Source: Pseudomonas zanjanensis (GTDB taxonomy: Bacteria; Pseudomonadota; Gammaproteobacteria; Pseudomonadales; Pseudomonadaceae). From it: a stretch of DNA of 64,000 nt. Below are positions 1 through 7,852 of the stretch, in pieces. The stretch is from contig NZ_JABWRB020000001.1 of assembly GCF_014268745.2 (NCBI RefSeq), positions 3,410,001 through 3,474,000 of the forward strand, written 5' to 3'. The stretch's first letter is position 1. Each line of letters starts with the position of its first letter. The notes under the pieces are model-generated. The model worked only from the letters and a program-made list of their open reading frames with translations, was not told where the DNA came from and made no database searches. The position numbers and the translations under genes were made by a program.

Positions 1-121
1 CGACCACGTTGCCCAACACACCGCCCAGACCACCGCCGACCGCGGCGGTACCGTCGCCGGCAGCCATCGCGCCCTGGGCAACCACTAACCCCAGTAACAA
101 GGTGGACAAAGTCAAACGCAT
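1..121 (-). CDS. Glycine-zipper exported protein (partial, C-terminus off window)
   Basis: The start codon is at 121 with GAGG about 9 bases upstream. About 40 codons are visible before the window edge. They encode a signal peptide (MRLTLSTLLLGLVVAQGAMA) followed by a glycine-rich stretch with regularly spaced small residues (GGGLGGVLGNVVG). That pattern is typical of glycine-zipper segments in small Pseudomonas envelope proteins. The protein is presumably exported and membrane-associated. Function cannot be assigned, and the rest of the gene lies outside the window. Confidence 0.7.
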   Translation of the reverse strand, partial: MRLTLSTLLLGLVVAQGAMAAGDGTAAVGGGLGGVLGNVV

Positions 122-243
122 GATAGAAACCTCAAGAATGCCGCATCGGGGAGAAATGGCCGATGCGTGCGGGCGCGATTTTACGCCACACAACGTCAGC
201 CATGACGGTTGGACAACGAAACGGCGGATTATTTTATGACAGG

Positions 244-313
244 CAAAAAAAAGCCCGCTGGGGAAACGGGCAGGTACTGCTTTCTAACGGATGAGCTCAG
301 AGTACGTACCTGC
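244..313 (-). terminator. Rho-independent terminator with overlapping upstream hairpin; possible small RNA 3' end
   Basis: On the minus strand, GCCCG and CGGGC (267-271 and 253-257) form a stem followed by an eight-base T run (245-252). Just upstream, GCAGGTAC and GTACCTGC (306-313 and 270-277) form a second 8-bp stem that shares two bases with the terminator stem. No coding region on this strand ends nearby: the nearest stops at 535, beyond an inverted repeat. A short non-coding transcript ending here is therefore possible, but no promoter was identified. Confidence 0.45.
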
Positions 314-387
314 TTGTGAAAGAAACGTGAAAGAAACCGCGGTTTGAGAAAAGATGAAAAATATTTATGTAAAGACCGGGATATCCC

Positions 388-485
388 TGTAGGAGCTGCC
401 GAAGGCTGCGATCTTTTGATCTTTCGCTTGAGACTCAATTGTCAGAGGAAAGATCGCAGCCTCGTTGCACTCGACAGCTCCTACA
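388..485. repeat. Long inverted repeat (TGTAGGAGCTG type)
   Basis: Two nested perfect inverted repeats are visible. TGTAGGAGCTG at 388-398 pairs with 475-485, and GGCTGCGATCTTT at 404-416 pairs with 449-461. This resembles the intergenic palindromic repeats spread through fluorescens-group genomes and differs in sequence from the REP families elsewhere in this window. With the terminator at 244-313 it accounts for most of the gene-free stretch 122-534. Confidence 0.7.
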
Positions 486-534
486 CAGCTCCTGCGCAGC
501 CCCGGCGGGAACGATCTCTGCCCACAACTCGTCG

Positions 535-720
535 TCACTTCTTGACCGGAACCCTGGGCAAAAACTTGGCCTTCTCCCCTCGCTCCACCTTGGCCACCTT
601 CGTCCTGATGGACTTGATCGGCTCATCGCCAAAGTCTGCATGGTAGGTCGACTGGCCACACTGCAACCCTTCATTGATCGGATATGCGGCTCCGTGCTCC
701 TCGCTGTACGGTGTTCCCAT
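535..720 (-). CDS. Small hypothetical protein (61 aa)
   Basis: The reading frame has Pseudomonas-like codon use and encodes a 61-residue soluble protein beginning MGTPYSEEHGAAYPINEG. A GTG codon at 786 would give 83 residues. The ATG at 720 was chosen because AGGGGAAAGG lies immediately upstream at ideal spacing. The C-terminal half is basic (KVAKVERGEKAKFLPRVPVKK is lysine/arginine rich). No domain is recognised. It is downstream of, and on the same strand as, the hybrid kinase, with a gap of about 150 bases. Confidence 0.6.
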   Translation of the reverse strand: MGTPYSEEHGAAYPINEGLQCGQSTYHADFGDEPIKSIRTKVAKVERGEKAKFLPRVPVKK

Positions 721-876
721 TGCCTTTCCCCTTTCATTGAGGTCCATACCGGCAACAACCGGTTGCCTGACAATATCGACCTTCACGACAGTGAGACTAG
801 TCGGTCATCAACAGACTGTTGATTCAACAACACCCTTCGCCGACGAATGGAACTCACTGTTTCAAAAAGGAAACAC

Positions 877-3066
877 TCATTCAGCGCCCAGCATCGTCCG
901 GTTCAAAACCCGGGAAACCTGATCGGCGGAATAGGGTTTGGACAAGAACTCGAAGCCCTCATGACCGCTGTGGGCCAACTCTTCGCTGTAACCAGAAGTC
1001 AGCACCACCGGCAGGTCCGGGCGACGCTGGCGCAGTTCTCTCGCCAGGGCAATCCCGCTGATGCCGGGCATCACCACGTCAGAAAATATCGCGTCGAACG
1101 CCATCGCATCCGGGCCGACCATCTCCAGCGCTTCTTCGGCGTTGGTCGCCCAGGCGGTTTCGTAGCCCAGGTCCTGGAGGATCTGGTTGGCAAAACGCCC
1201 CACCTCCAAATTGTCTTCCACGACCAACACCCGACGCTTGCCCTTTTCCAGCACCAGGGGCGTGTGTTCTTCCTTGACCGGCTCGTGGTTTTTCTCGGGC
1301 TCCACTTCCGGAAGGTACAAGGTAAACACCGTCCCTTCGCCCACCACGGTGGAAACATCGACGTTGCCACCGGACTGCTTGGCGAAGCCAAACACCTGGG
1401 ACAAGCCCAACCCCGTGCCCTTGCCCACTTCCTTGGTGGTGAAGAAGGGTTCGAAGATGTGCTCGAGCACTTGCGCGTCTATACCCGTACCCGTATCGGC
1501 CAAGGCGATGGCGGCAAAGGATTGCCCGGCCCCGGCATGACCACGGATCGGCGGCATGCCACCGCCACAGCTGAGCCGCAGCCACAGCGTGCCCTGGCCA
1601 TTCATGGCATCCCGGGCGTTGAGGGCCATGTTGATCAGCGCCGTCTCGAACTGGCTCAAATCCGCACGGATGTAACAGGGCCGATCGCACAGCTCGACGT
1701 TGACCTGGATCCGCGCCCCCGTGACGGTTTGCAGCATGTCCCCCAGGCTCTGCACTAGCTTGCCCACGTCAATGACTTGCGGCTTCAAGGGCTGGCGCCG
1801 GGCAAACGCAAGCAACTGGCTGGTCAACTTGGAGGCGCGCTCCACCGTTTCGGACACCGCCGTCATGTAGCGTTGCCGGCGATCGTCGGACAGGTTGGGC
1901 ATGCGCAGGAAATCGACCGAAGAACGGATGATTGTCAGCAAATTGTTGAAGTCATGGGCCACGCCGCCGGTGAGCTGGCCGATGGCTTCGAGCTTTTGCG
2001 ACTGGCGCAGCGCCGCTTCGGTCTGTTTCAACCGCGTGGTGCGTTCCTCGACCCGTTCCTCCAACGTCGCGTTCAACTCGGCCAGGGCCGCCAGGCCTTC
2101 GCGCACAGCGGCGTCGGCACGGGCGCGCTCAATGTGGGCCCAGGAGCGCTCGGTAACTTCCATCAGCAGCGCCAGATCGTTGGACGACCAGATCCGCGGC
2201 GTCTTGTCGTGAATCGCCATCAGCGCGGTCAATCGCCCGCCCTTGATCAACGGCACGCAAATGGTCGCCGCGATGCCAAGGGCCTGGAACGCCGCCGCTT
2301 CCTCCGGCGGCAGCTCCTTGAGATTATCGTTGAGCACCAGCGGCTTGCCGGCCCGCAGATTCGTGACCGCCAGTCGGCCAAAATCAGCCAGCCGATAGTG
2401 CCCAAGAATATGCGGCGAGCCCACCCGGGCCCAATCGCCGCGAATGGTGAAACCGTCCTCGTCCTCATCCATGTCGGCGTAGGCACAATTGGACAGGTTC
2501 AAGTGCGCCGCCAGGATCCGCGTGGTGGTCGCCATGATGGCCTGCGGGTCGGTGGCGTTCGCCACGGCGGTGCCGATGGCATCCAACACCGCCAGCCGCT
2601 GGGTCATGAACACCGTGGAAGTGGTCTCGGTGACCGTATCCAGCATGCCCACCACCGTGCCGAACTGGTCACGGATGGGGCTGTAGCAGAACGTGAAATA
2701 GGCCTGCTCAGGACCGCCGCCGCGCTCGATGATCAGGGGGAAGTTCTCTATATAAGTGGCTTGCCCCTCGAAGGCGGCCTGCACGATTGGCCCGATATCG
2801 CGCCAGACCTCCTGCCACACCTCATCGAACCCTCGCCCCAGCGCCTCGGGCTTGCTGCCAAGGATCGGCAGGAACGCATCGTTGTACAGCGTGATCAGGT
2901 CCGGGCCCCAGACGATGGCCTGGGGAAAATGCGAGGCCAGGCTCAGCGCCACGGTGGTCTTCAACACATCGGGCCACTGGCCTGGCGGCCCCAACGACGT
3001 GCCCTCCCAAGGATGGCGGCGGACCCGTTCAGCCATTTCTCCGTAGCTCTGGAGCCAATCTGTCAT
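877..3066 (-). CDS. Hybrid sensor histidine kinase (PAS-GAF-HisKA-HATPase-REC)
   Basis: This 729-residue protein has no membrane segment, so it is probably a cytosolic sensor. A PAS-like region (about 20-150) is followed by a GAF-like region (about 160-310) and a short coiled linker (325-355). The HisKA H-box (GGVAHDFNNLL) carries the phospho-accepting His371. The ATPase N-box is near 479-487 (NMALNARDA), and the G boxes are DTGTG and GKGTGLGL (about 525-556). A C-terminal receiver domain (611-725) has Asp663 and Lys710. The AHDFNN type kinase plus attached receiver suggests phosphotransfer within the protein or to a separate regulator. No partner response regulator lies next to it, so the signal and output are unknown. 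Confidence 0.93.
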   Translation of the reverse strand: MTDWLQSYGEMAERVRRHPWEGTSLGPPGQWPDVLKTTVALSLASHFPQAIVWGPDLITLYNDAFLPILGSKPEALGRGFDEVWQEVWRDIGPIVQAAFEGQATYIENFPLIIERGGGPEQAYFTFCYSPIRDQFGTVVGMLDTVTETTSTVFMTQRLAVLDAIGTAVANATDPQAIMATTTRILAAHLNLSNCAYADMDEDEDGFTIRGDWARVGSPHILGHYRLADFGRLAVTNLRAGKPLVLNDNLKELPPEEAAAFQALGIAATICVPLIKGGRLTALMAIHDKTPRIWSSNDLALLMEVTERSWAHIERARADAAVREGLAALAELNATLEERVEERTTRLKQTEAALRQSQKLEAIGQLTGGVAHDFNNLLTIIRSSVDFLRMPNLSDDRRQRYMTAVSETVERASKLTSQLLAFARRQPLKPQVIDVGKLVQSLGDMLQTVTGARIQVNVELCDRPCYIRADLSQFETALINMALNARDAMNGQGTLWLRLSCGGGMPPIRGHAGAGQSFAAIALADTGTGIDAQVLEHIFEPFFTTKEVGKGTGLGLSQVFGFAKQSGGNVDVSTVVGEGTVFTLYLPEVEPEKNHEPVKEEHTPLVLEKGKRRVLVVEDNLEVGRFANQILQDLGYETAWATNAEEALEMVGPDAMAFDAIFSDVVMPGISGIALARELRQRRPDLPVVLTSGYSEELAHSGHEGFEFLSKPYSADQVSRVLNRTMLGAE

Positions 3067-3455
3067 GCGTTCGATCCTTCTGAGACGCCAATACCAACGA
3101 GGGGAAAGCTTGTGACCCCAGGCAGGGCCGTATTATCCCGCGCGGGGTGGGAATGCGCGATTGGAATGTGGGATGCGTCGGGGGGTAAATGGGGGGTAAC
3201 GGGCAGATATGGGCGATGAGGCTACAGAAATATCCTACAAATCGTTGTGTTTTGGCCGGATGTACGTGAGGGGCTTGCCTGGTTGTAAGACATACAGCTC
3301 AGATACTCAGGGCTATGGCAACGTCCTACATATGATTGGGAATCCCCTTCCCTATCAATCCCTTGCGTATTTTTTGCGGTGGCGACTATAGTCTTGGCGT
3401 CGCCCAAATGGCGGCCGGGTTTGGCGACTCGATTGACACAAGTGCAACGGTGCTT
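3067..3455. other. Intergenic stretch, nothing recognised
   Basis: About 390 bases upstream of the hybrid kinase. No open frame with convincing codon use and no repeat was found. It presumably contains the kinase promoter on the minus strand, and toward its right end the promoter for the structured leader on the plus strand. Confidence 0.4.
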
Positions 3456-3615
3456 TCTGCTGTGGCAGAAGCACACTCGTGCTCACAGAAACTGCTTTAT
3501 GGCAGCTGTGCGCGGGAGACCTTCGGGTCTGCCGGCTCCTTGTGTCACCGGTTCGCCAACCTGCGTACAGCTGTCACCCTTTGTTTGGCGACAAAGTGTG
3601 GCAGTTCATTCATGA
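3456..3615 (+). ncRNA. Structured 5' leader RNA of the following small gene
   Basis: Three successive RNA elements precede the small gene at 3630. The first is CTGTG 3460-3464 with CACAG 3484-3488, enclosing AGCAC 3470-3474 with GTGCT 3479-3483. The second is a long-range stem, GGCAGCTGT 3501-3509 with ACAGCTGTC 3567-3575, enclosing AGACC-TTCG-GGTCT (3517-3530), a UUCG tetraloop hairpin. The third is CTTTGT 3579-3584 with ACAAAG 3591-3596. The structures end about 15 bases before the Shine-Dalgarno AAGGA, a position suited to control of translation or to a cis-acting element. The ligand or trigger is unknown. Confidence 0.55.
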
Positions 3616-3629
3616 CACAAGGAATTGAT

Positions 3630-3908
3630 ATGAACCGATATATGGGCCTCACCAGCAACGCCGACGACCAACCCCTCTACGTCGATACCACCGCCCCACT
3701 ACACATCCTGCTCGACTCAGCCGCCTACCGAATCCGTGCCGCCACCCAGTTCCTGGAGAACTTGGCGATGCGTGATGAACTGACCATCGACCCCGCAACC
3801 CTTCAGGACCTGGCACAACTGTGCTGCATCCCACTGCGTGATGGGTGTGACGTGATGGATGTGATTGCCCGACGATTGGATGCAGCACCGGCCGGTTCCA
3901 CTCTATAA
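3630..3908 (+). CDS. Small hypothetical protein, possibly DUF3077-like (92 aa)
   Basis: The start MNRYMGLTSN is set by AAGGA eight bases upstream of 3630. Upstream sequence in the same frame is taken up by the structured leader and is not protein-like. The 92-residue product is soluble and mainly helical, with the core LLDSAAYRIRAATQFLENLA and a second helix ending DVMDVIARRL. This arrangement resembles the small DUF3077-type proteins of Pseudomonas, but that assignment is from general resemblance only. Function is unknown. A two-armed REP follows directly. Confidence 0.7.
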   Translation: MNRYMGLTSNADDQPLYVDTTAPLHILLDSAAYRIRAATQFLENLAMRDELTIDPATLQDLAQLCCIPLRDGCDVMDVIARRLDAAPAGSTL

Positions 3909-3944
3909 GTCTGCCCGCCGAATAAACCTGCTATCCGACAACCT

Positions 3945-4032
3945 GTGGCGAGGGAGCTTGCTCCCGCTGGGCTGCGCAGCGGCCCCTTTTGTGAGCGCTG
4001 CGCACTCAAGCGGGAGCAAGCTCCCTCGCCAC
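3945..4032. repeat. REP pair, family A (GTGGCGAGGGAGCTTGCTCCC)
   Basis: Two inverted copies of a REP with its own short palindrome (GGGAGCTTGCTCCC) flank a GC-rich spacer. The left arm reads GTGGCGAGGGAGCTTGCTCCCGCT and the right arm is its reverse complement. The same family recurs at 15159, 27587 and 35465. Confidence 0.9.
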
Positions 4033-4082
4033 AAAAGAAAACAGCTCCATGTCATGGTTTGGCTGTAGTAGAGGACTCCCCA

Positions 4083-4343
4083 ATGACGCACACCGCTACC
4101 GACAGTGTCGCAACTCAGGTCCGCAGGCTTGCTGAAACCCACAATGTTACTGCTGAGCTTGACGCCATCAGTCGTATGGCCGCGACCATTACCCGTCTGA
4201 CCGGCGACGTCGTCGAACTGGATAACGTCGAACAGTTGCTCGTCAATCTCAAGAGAAAAGGCATTCTGAGCAAGTCTGAGATCCTGACGCTCCAAGGTGA
4301 GTACCTTCAAGAAAGAAGACGCGCCAAGAAACGTAGCGCATGA
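4083..4343 (+). CDS. Small hypothetical protein (86 aa)
   Basis: This is an 86-residue soluble protein starting MTHTATDSVATQVRRLAE, with AGAGGA ahead of the ATG. It appears all-helical. A middle segment (DAISRMAATITRLTG) is followed by a leucine-rich helix (VEQLLVNLKRKGILSKSEI) and a strongly basic tail (ERRRAKKRSA). The layout would suit a nucleic-acid-binding or partner-binding protein, but no family is recognised. It is separated from the 92-residue gene by a REP pair and stands alone. Confidence 0.6.
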   Translation: MTHTATDSVATQVRRLAETHNVTAELDAISRMAATITRLTGDVVELDNVEQLLVNLKRKGILSKSEILTLQGEYLQERRRAKKRSA

Positions 4344-4404
4344 GTGTTGATCCGCTCAGTGATTCCGAAACCGCAGGTTATCTTCAAAATTTACTAGTTG
4401 GTTT

Positions 4405-4431
4405 GAAAAACGCCTCCTGACGGAGGCGCCT
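4405..4431 (-). terminator. Rho-independent terminator of the HisRS-like transcript
   Basis: On the minus strand, GGCGCCTCC pairs with GGAGGCG around a short loop and is followed by TTTTT (4406-4410). It sits just past the stop of the HisRS-like gene at 4436. Confidence 0.8.
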
Positions 4432-4435
4432 TGAG

Positions 4436-5078
4436 TCAAGAACTCCGAGTCATCTCAGAAGCAAGCACTAACCGCTCAAGACCGATGCCGAATCCTGCCC
4501 CCTCTCGATAGGCTCCACCGCCGACAACCTGCTGCTGTGCCCCTAACACCGGACAACGCACCTCAAACCCATTCCCTTCAAGGTAATAACTTAATCCACG
4601 CTTCACTGATAGATTGAGTTCGTATTCGAGCCCCAGCGAGTCAAGAAAACCGATGCAAATTGCTTGGCTACGCTGTAATGCCAGATTCGGCGTGGGGCTA
4701 AGAATTTCCAGTCCCAGTTGAGTGAACTCGCGATACCGACCCGCTTGAGGTCGCTCATACCGGTAACAACGCGCCACGTAAAAAAACATCGCTTCTTCTC
4801 GTGATCCGAGAAGTAAATCATTGCGCTCCTGAAAAAGCGCGGTGGCCTCTGGGATGAGGCAACAAGAACGTCCGGCCTTGTCGTCAAAAGCCCACATTTG
4901 CCCGATTATTTCACTCCCGCCGGCTTTCTCTATAAACGTGTCCTGGCCCCACAACGCAGGAACTATGGCCTCCTCAGCCCCTGCATCGATGAAGATAGCT
5001 CCGAAAGCGCCCCTCCAGCTCTCGCATGAGTACAGCTTCTTTTCCAGTCACTATTCGGGTTCCGCGAAGCATAGTCAT
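4436..5078 (-). pseudogene. HisRS-like catalytic-domain paralogue, frameshifted
   Basis: The start at 5078 (MTMLRGTRIVTGKEAV) follows GAGATCGG. This frame stops at 4974. The homologous sequence continues in another frame (DAGAEEAIVPALWGQDTF) to 4436, so one base too many or two too few lie around 4975-5045. The second part has the class II motif 2 (CYRYERPQAGRYREF), the histidine-specific elements VKRGLSYY and GGGAY, and motif 3 (GFGIGLERL). The insertion and anticodon-binding domains of true HisRS are absent. The intact form would be about 210 residues, as in stand-alone HisRS-like or HisZ-like proteins. The histidine-rich leader upstream supports a histidine-linked role. The break could be real decay, a sequencing error or, less likely, programmed frameshifting. 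Confidence 0.75.
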
Positions 5079-5104
5079 TTTTCCGATCTCACTTTTTACA
5101 ACCA

Positions 5105-5129
5105 ATAAAAAAGGCGCCGTCGGCGCCTT
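5105..5129 (-). terminator. Attenuator terminator between His leader peptide and HisRS-like gene
   Basis: On the minus strand, GGCGCC-GAC-GGCGCC is followed by six T residues (5107-5112). It begins about 20 bases after the leader peptide stop and ends 27 bases before the HisRS-like start at 5078. Termination here would prevent expression of the downstream gene. GTGCCG inside the leader coding region can pair with CGGCGC of the hairpin, offering a competing structure. Confidence 0.75.
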
Positions 5130-5148
5130 GGTTTGTTTCATTGATGGG

Positions 5149-5253
5149 TCAGAATGGATGTTTCGAATTCTGATCAATCGATGAGTATGAGCAACCGCGG
5201 CACTCTGGGTGAGGTCCGTGATGATGGTGATTGCTTGGAATAAATTGAGTCAT
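5149..5253 (-). CDS. Histidine-rich leader peptide (34 aa)
   Basis: The frame opens with ATG at 5253, preceded by AAGGA at correct spacing, and encodes 34 residues: MTQFIPSNHHHHGPHPEC up to a C-terminal KHPF. Codons 9-12 are four consecutive histidines and codon 15 is a fifth. An intrinsic terminator and then a HisRS-like gene follow on the same strand. This is the layout of the enterobacterial hisL attenuator, whose leader peptide carries a run of histidines. By analogy, ribosome stalling at the His codons when charged tRNA-His is scarce would favour an antiterminator. Confidence 0.78.
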   Translation of the reverse strand: MTQFIPSNHHHHGPHPECRGCSYSSIDQNSKHPF

Positions 5254-5373
5254 AGCCGATCCTTGCACAATTCAGGGGGCGCTTACAAGGTACGGCTCTT
5301 CGTGCTGATTCGTTGCCCGTCAATCGCTCGGGACTAGCCTTCCAGATATCTACACAAGAACGTCGAGAAAACC

Positions 5374-6051
5374 ATGCCTGACCGCAAACAACTCCATCAG
5401 GACGGTTACGCCCTGCTACGCCAAGCGATCCCGGCCGAGTGGCTGGCTGACTTGCGCAGCGTGTTCGATGCCGGCGTGAAACCGTCGGACCAATGGCCAG
5501 TGCCCCGCGGCATGGACTGGCGCTATTCGATGCTGGACGACGATGCAACAATTCAAGCCGTGTGCCGCCTACCCCAGCTACTGGCGGTGGCAGGAGAATT
5601 GATCGGCGAGCGGTTCTTCCTCTCCCAAGTGGAAGGACGTGAACCCCTTGCCGGTAACGGCCACCAACAATTGCACCGCGACTTGTCAGCCCAACGACCA
5701 GGCGACATCGCTGTCGCCTTGGCTTTCTTCGACGATTACGGCCCTGAGAACGGCGCGACACGGATCGTCCCCGGCAGCCACCGCCCCGAGCCGGGCGCCC
5801 CACCTTTCGACTTCAATGACGAGTCACGCGCCGTGCAGCTTTCAGGCAGCGCCGGTGACATCCTGGTGTTCGATGTCGATCTGGTGCACGCGGGCAGCCT
5901 GAACGTGATCGGCGCACGCCGTCGCTCCACCCTGATCAGCTATTTCTCGGAATCGCTCTACGCCTCACACCTGGAAACCGTGGCGCTGCGCAATATTCGG
6001 ATGGACACCCGCGACCGATTCGCTCCCTCGGATTTTGCTTTTGGGGATTAG
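5374..6051 (+). CDS. Phytanoyl-CoA dioxygenase (PhyH) family protein
   Basis: This 225-residue cytosolic Fe(II)/2-oxoglutarate-dependent oxygenase has the facial triad: His101 and Asp103 (LHRDLS) and distal His172 (DLVHAGS). A basic RRRS cluster at 182-185 could bind the 2-oxoglutarate carboxylate. The segment GATRIVPGSHRPEPG (127-141) is the PhyH signature that leads into the second half of the barrel. Family members hydroxylate a range of small molecules, and the substrate cannot be read here. It is diverged from the His leader and followed by a separately translated secreted hydrolase. Confidence 0.85.
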   Translation: MPDRKQLHQDGYALLRQAIPAEWLADLRSVFDAGVKPSDQWPVPRGMDWRYSMLDDDATIQAVCRLPQLLAVAGELIGERFFLSQVEGREPLAGNGHQQLHRDLSAQRPGDIAVALAFFDDYGPENGATRIVPGSHRPEPGAPPFDFNDESRAVQLSGSAGDILVFDVDLVHAGSLNVIGARRRSTLISYFSESLYASHLETVALRNIRMDTRDRFAPSDFAFGD

Positions 6052-6151
6052 ATTTCCGGGTCGATAAAAGTTATGCACTGCGGTTCGAATCTGAGCTTTA
6101 ATGCCGGGGGTTATCAACAGCCCCCCTCGTCTAATCAAGGAAGAAACGACA

Positions 6152-7210
6152 TTGAAAACAGCTCTCGGCGCTCTGCTGTTGGCCTGCCTGACAACCACCG
6201 CATTCGCTGACGAAAACCCCATCGGCTTCCAATCCTCCACCCTGCCGGATCCGCACAATGGCCGCGCTCTGGAGATGGTCGTTTGGTACCCCAGCGCAAC
6301 CACCGCAACCGCGCAACTGATCGCCGATAACGCGGTATTTGTCGGCGCCTCCGCCGTGCGTAACGCGCAGCCAACGGACGGCGAACATCCACTGGTGGTG
6401 CTCTCCCACGGCTACAGGGGCAACTGGAGCAACCAGATCTGGCTGGCCAGCGCCTTGGCCCAGAAGGGTTACATCGTCGCCGCCATCAACCACCCCGGCA
6501 GCACCACCCATGACCGCAGCCCGCAAGCAGCGGCGCAGCTATGGCAGCGCCCCGTTGATCTGCGTCGGGCCATCGATGCGGTCACGGCTCAACCGGAAAA
6601 ATTTGGTCGGGTCGCCAACGGCCGAATTGCAGCCGTGGGCCATTCACTCGGCGGCTGGACTGCCCTGGAAATCGCCGGCGCTCGCTTCGACCCAGAGCGC
6701 TTCGCCCAAGACTGCAAAGCCCATTCGCAGTTATCCAGTTGCACCGTTTACGAACAGATGAACCCCGCCAGTACCGCTGAAGCGAAGGCCGAGCTGGCCG
6801 CTGATTGGCTCGACAAACGCGTCACTGCGGTGGTGACATTGGACCTGGGGCTTTCGCGGGGCCTGACCGATGAGAGCCTGGCCGCCCTGCCTGTACCCGC
6901 CCTGGTGATTGCGGCTGGCGTACCGTCGCGAGAGCTTCCCGCCGAGTTGGAGTCCGCCAACCTGGCGAAACGCCTACCCCCAGCGACAAGCCGTTACGTC
7001 GGGATCAGCGACGCGAGCCATTTCAGCTTCATGTCGATGTGCAAGCCTGGTGCGCAGAAGATCCTCGAAGAGCACGTGCCGGGGGATGGCATTATTTGTC
7101 AGGATGGGGATGGCGGTCGTGCTCGGGGGGTGGTTCAGCAGCAGGTTGTGTCGCTGATCGCGGAGTTTCTGGCGCAATCCACTGGAGAGCTTGAGAAGGA
7201 GGCTAGATGA
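6152..7210 (+). CDS. Secreted alpha/beta hydrolase (dienelactone hydrolase/PAF-AH-like)
   Basis: The likely start is TTG at 6152, because AAGGAAG lies 7 bases upstream and the first residues form a clean signal peptide (MKTALGALLLACLTTTAFA). The 352-residue protein has LVVLSHGYRGNW near residue 82 (oxyanion strand) and the nucleophile elbow GHSLGG with Ser165. The histidine is in SDASHFSF near residue 300. Two cysteine pairs in the second half fit a periplasmic protein. Substrate is unknown. It is independent of its neighbours apart from direction. Confidence 0.85.
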   Translation: MKTALGALLLACLTTTAFADENPIGFQSSTLPDPHNGRALEMVVWYPSATTATAQLIADNAVFVGASAVRNAQPTDGEHPLVVLSHGYRGNWSNQIWLASALAQKGYIVAAINHPGSTTHDRSPQAAAQLWQRPVDLRRAIDAVTAQPEKFGRVANGRIAAVGHSLGGWTALEIAGARFDPERFAQDCKAHSQLSSCTVYEQMNPASTAEAKAELAADWLDKRVTAVVTLDLGLSRGLTDESLAALPVPALVIAAGVPSRELPAELESANLAKRLPPATSRYVGISDASHFSFMSMCKPGAQKILEEHVPGDGIICQDGDGGRARGVVQQQVVSLIAEFLAQSTGELEKEAR

Positions 7211-7259
7211 AGATCACACGTCCAGGATTATCGGGATATTTAACGAGTAGGGGCGCCTA

Positions 7260-7844
7260 ATGCAGCGCGTCATGATTATCGGTCAGCCTGGCTCAGGAAA
7301 AAGCACGCTGGCTCGGGAAATGGGCAAACATACCGGATTGCCAGTCATTCATATTGACACTATTCATTGGCAGCCCGGTTGGATCGAGCGAAACCCGGAC
7401 GAGAAGACGCGGCTTTGTCACGAGGTCGAGGCACGCGAACAATGGATTTTTGAAGGCGGTCATTCTGCCACTTGGGACAACCGAATTGCGCGAGCCGATC
7501 TTTTGATATGGATTGATCGCTCATCGGTACTTCGGTTCTGGCGTGTGCTTCTCAGAACGTTAACCCAGCGAGGCCGCCCACGCCCCGATCTTCCAGAGAA
7601 TTGCCCAGAGCAGCTAGGGAACCTTCCGGAGTTTTTCAGATTTATGTGGGCGACCCGTAAATCGGCGCGTGCAAAGATGAAGCAACTTGTAGCAACGGCC
7701 CCATCGACATGTCGCGTTATCTGTCTGCGGTCCAACCGCCAGATCCAACTGTTTCTGTCGAATATCGGAGAGGAGGCACCTAGCGTAGAACCGCCGCAAA
7801 AAGTCGAAAAAAACGACAACGTCGTTTTATGGAAGCAAGAATAA
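7260..7844 (+). CDS. P-loop nucleoside/adenylate kinase-like protein
   Basis: A Walker A motif (GQPGSGKST, residues 8-16) starts this 194-residue cytosolic protein. It is followed by HIDTIHWQPGW, typical of the small P-loop group annotated as DNA topology modulation or FlaR-like kinases. RTLTQRGRPRPDLP forms the usual lid-like basic segment. The C-terminal 25 residues (EEAPSVEPPQKVEKND) look disordered. A nucleotide-dependent kinase activity is inferred from the family; the substrate is unknown. Confidence 0.8.
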   Translation: MQRVMIIGQPGSGKSTLAREMGKHTGLPVIHIDTIHWQPGWIERNPDEKTRLCHEVEAREQWIFEGGHSATWDNRIARADLLIWIDRSSVLRFWRVLLRTLTQRGRPRPDLPENCPEQLGNLPEFFRFMWATRKSARAKMKQLVATAPSTCRVICLRSNRQIQLFLSNIGEEAPSVEPPQKVEKNDNVVLWKQE

Positions 7845-7852
7845 ATCCCCCC

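Noticed and set aside
1777..3219. A 480-codon plus-strand frame opposite the hybrid kinase
   Set aside because: It is the mirror of the kinase, whose motifs are complete. No protein-like pattern in the plus frame.
4974..5045. Programmed ribosomal frameshift in the HisRS-like gene
   Set aside because: No slippery heptamer or downstream structure could be recognised at the junction; a plain indel is simpler. Kept only as an alternative.
5174..5803. 209-codon minus-strand frame upstream of the His leader
   Set aside because: Mostly opposite the PhyH gene and very rich in Arg/Gly; the His leader uses another frame with a good ribosome binding site.
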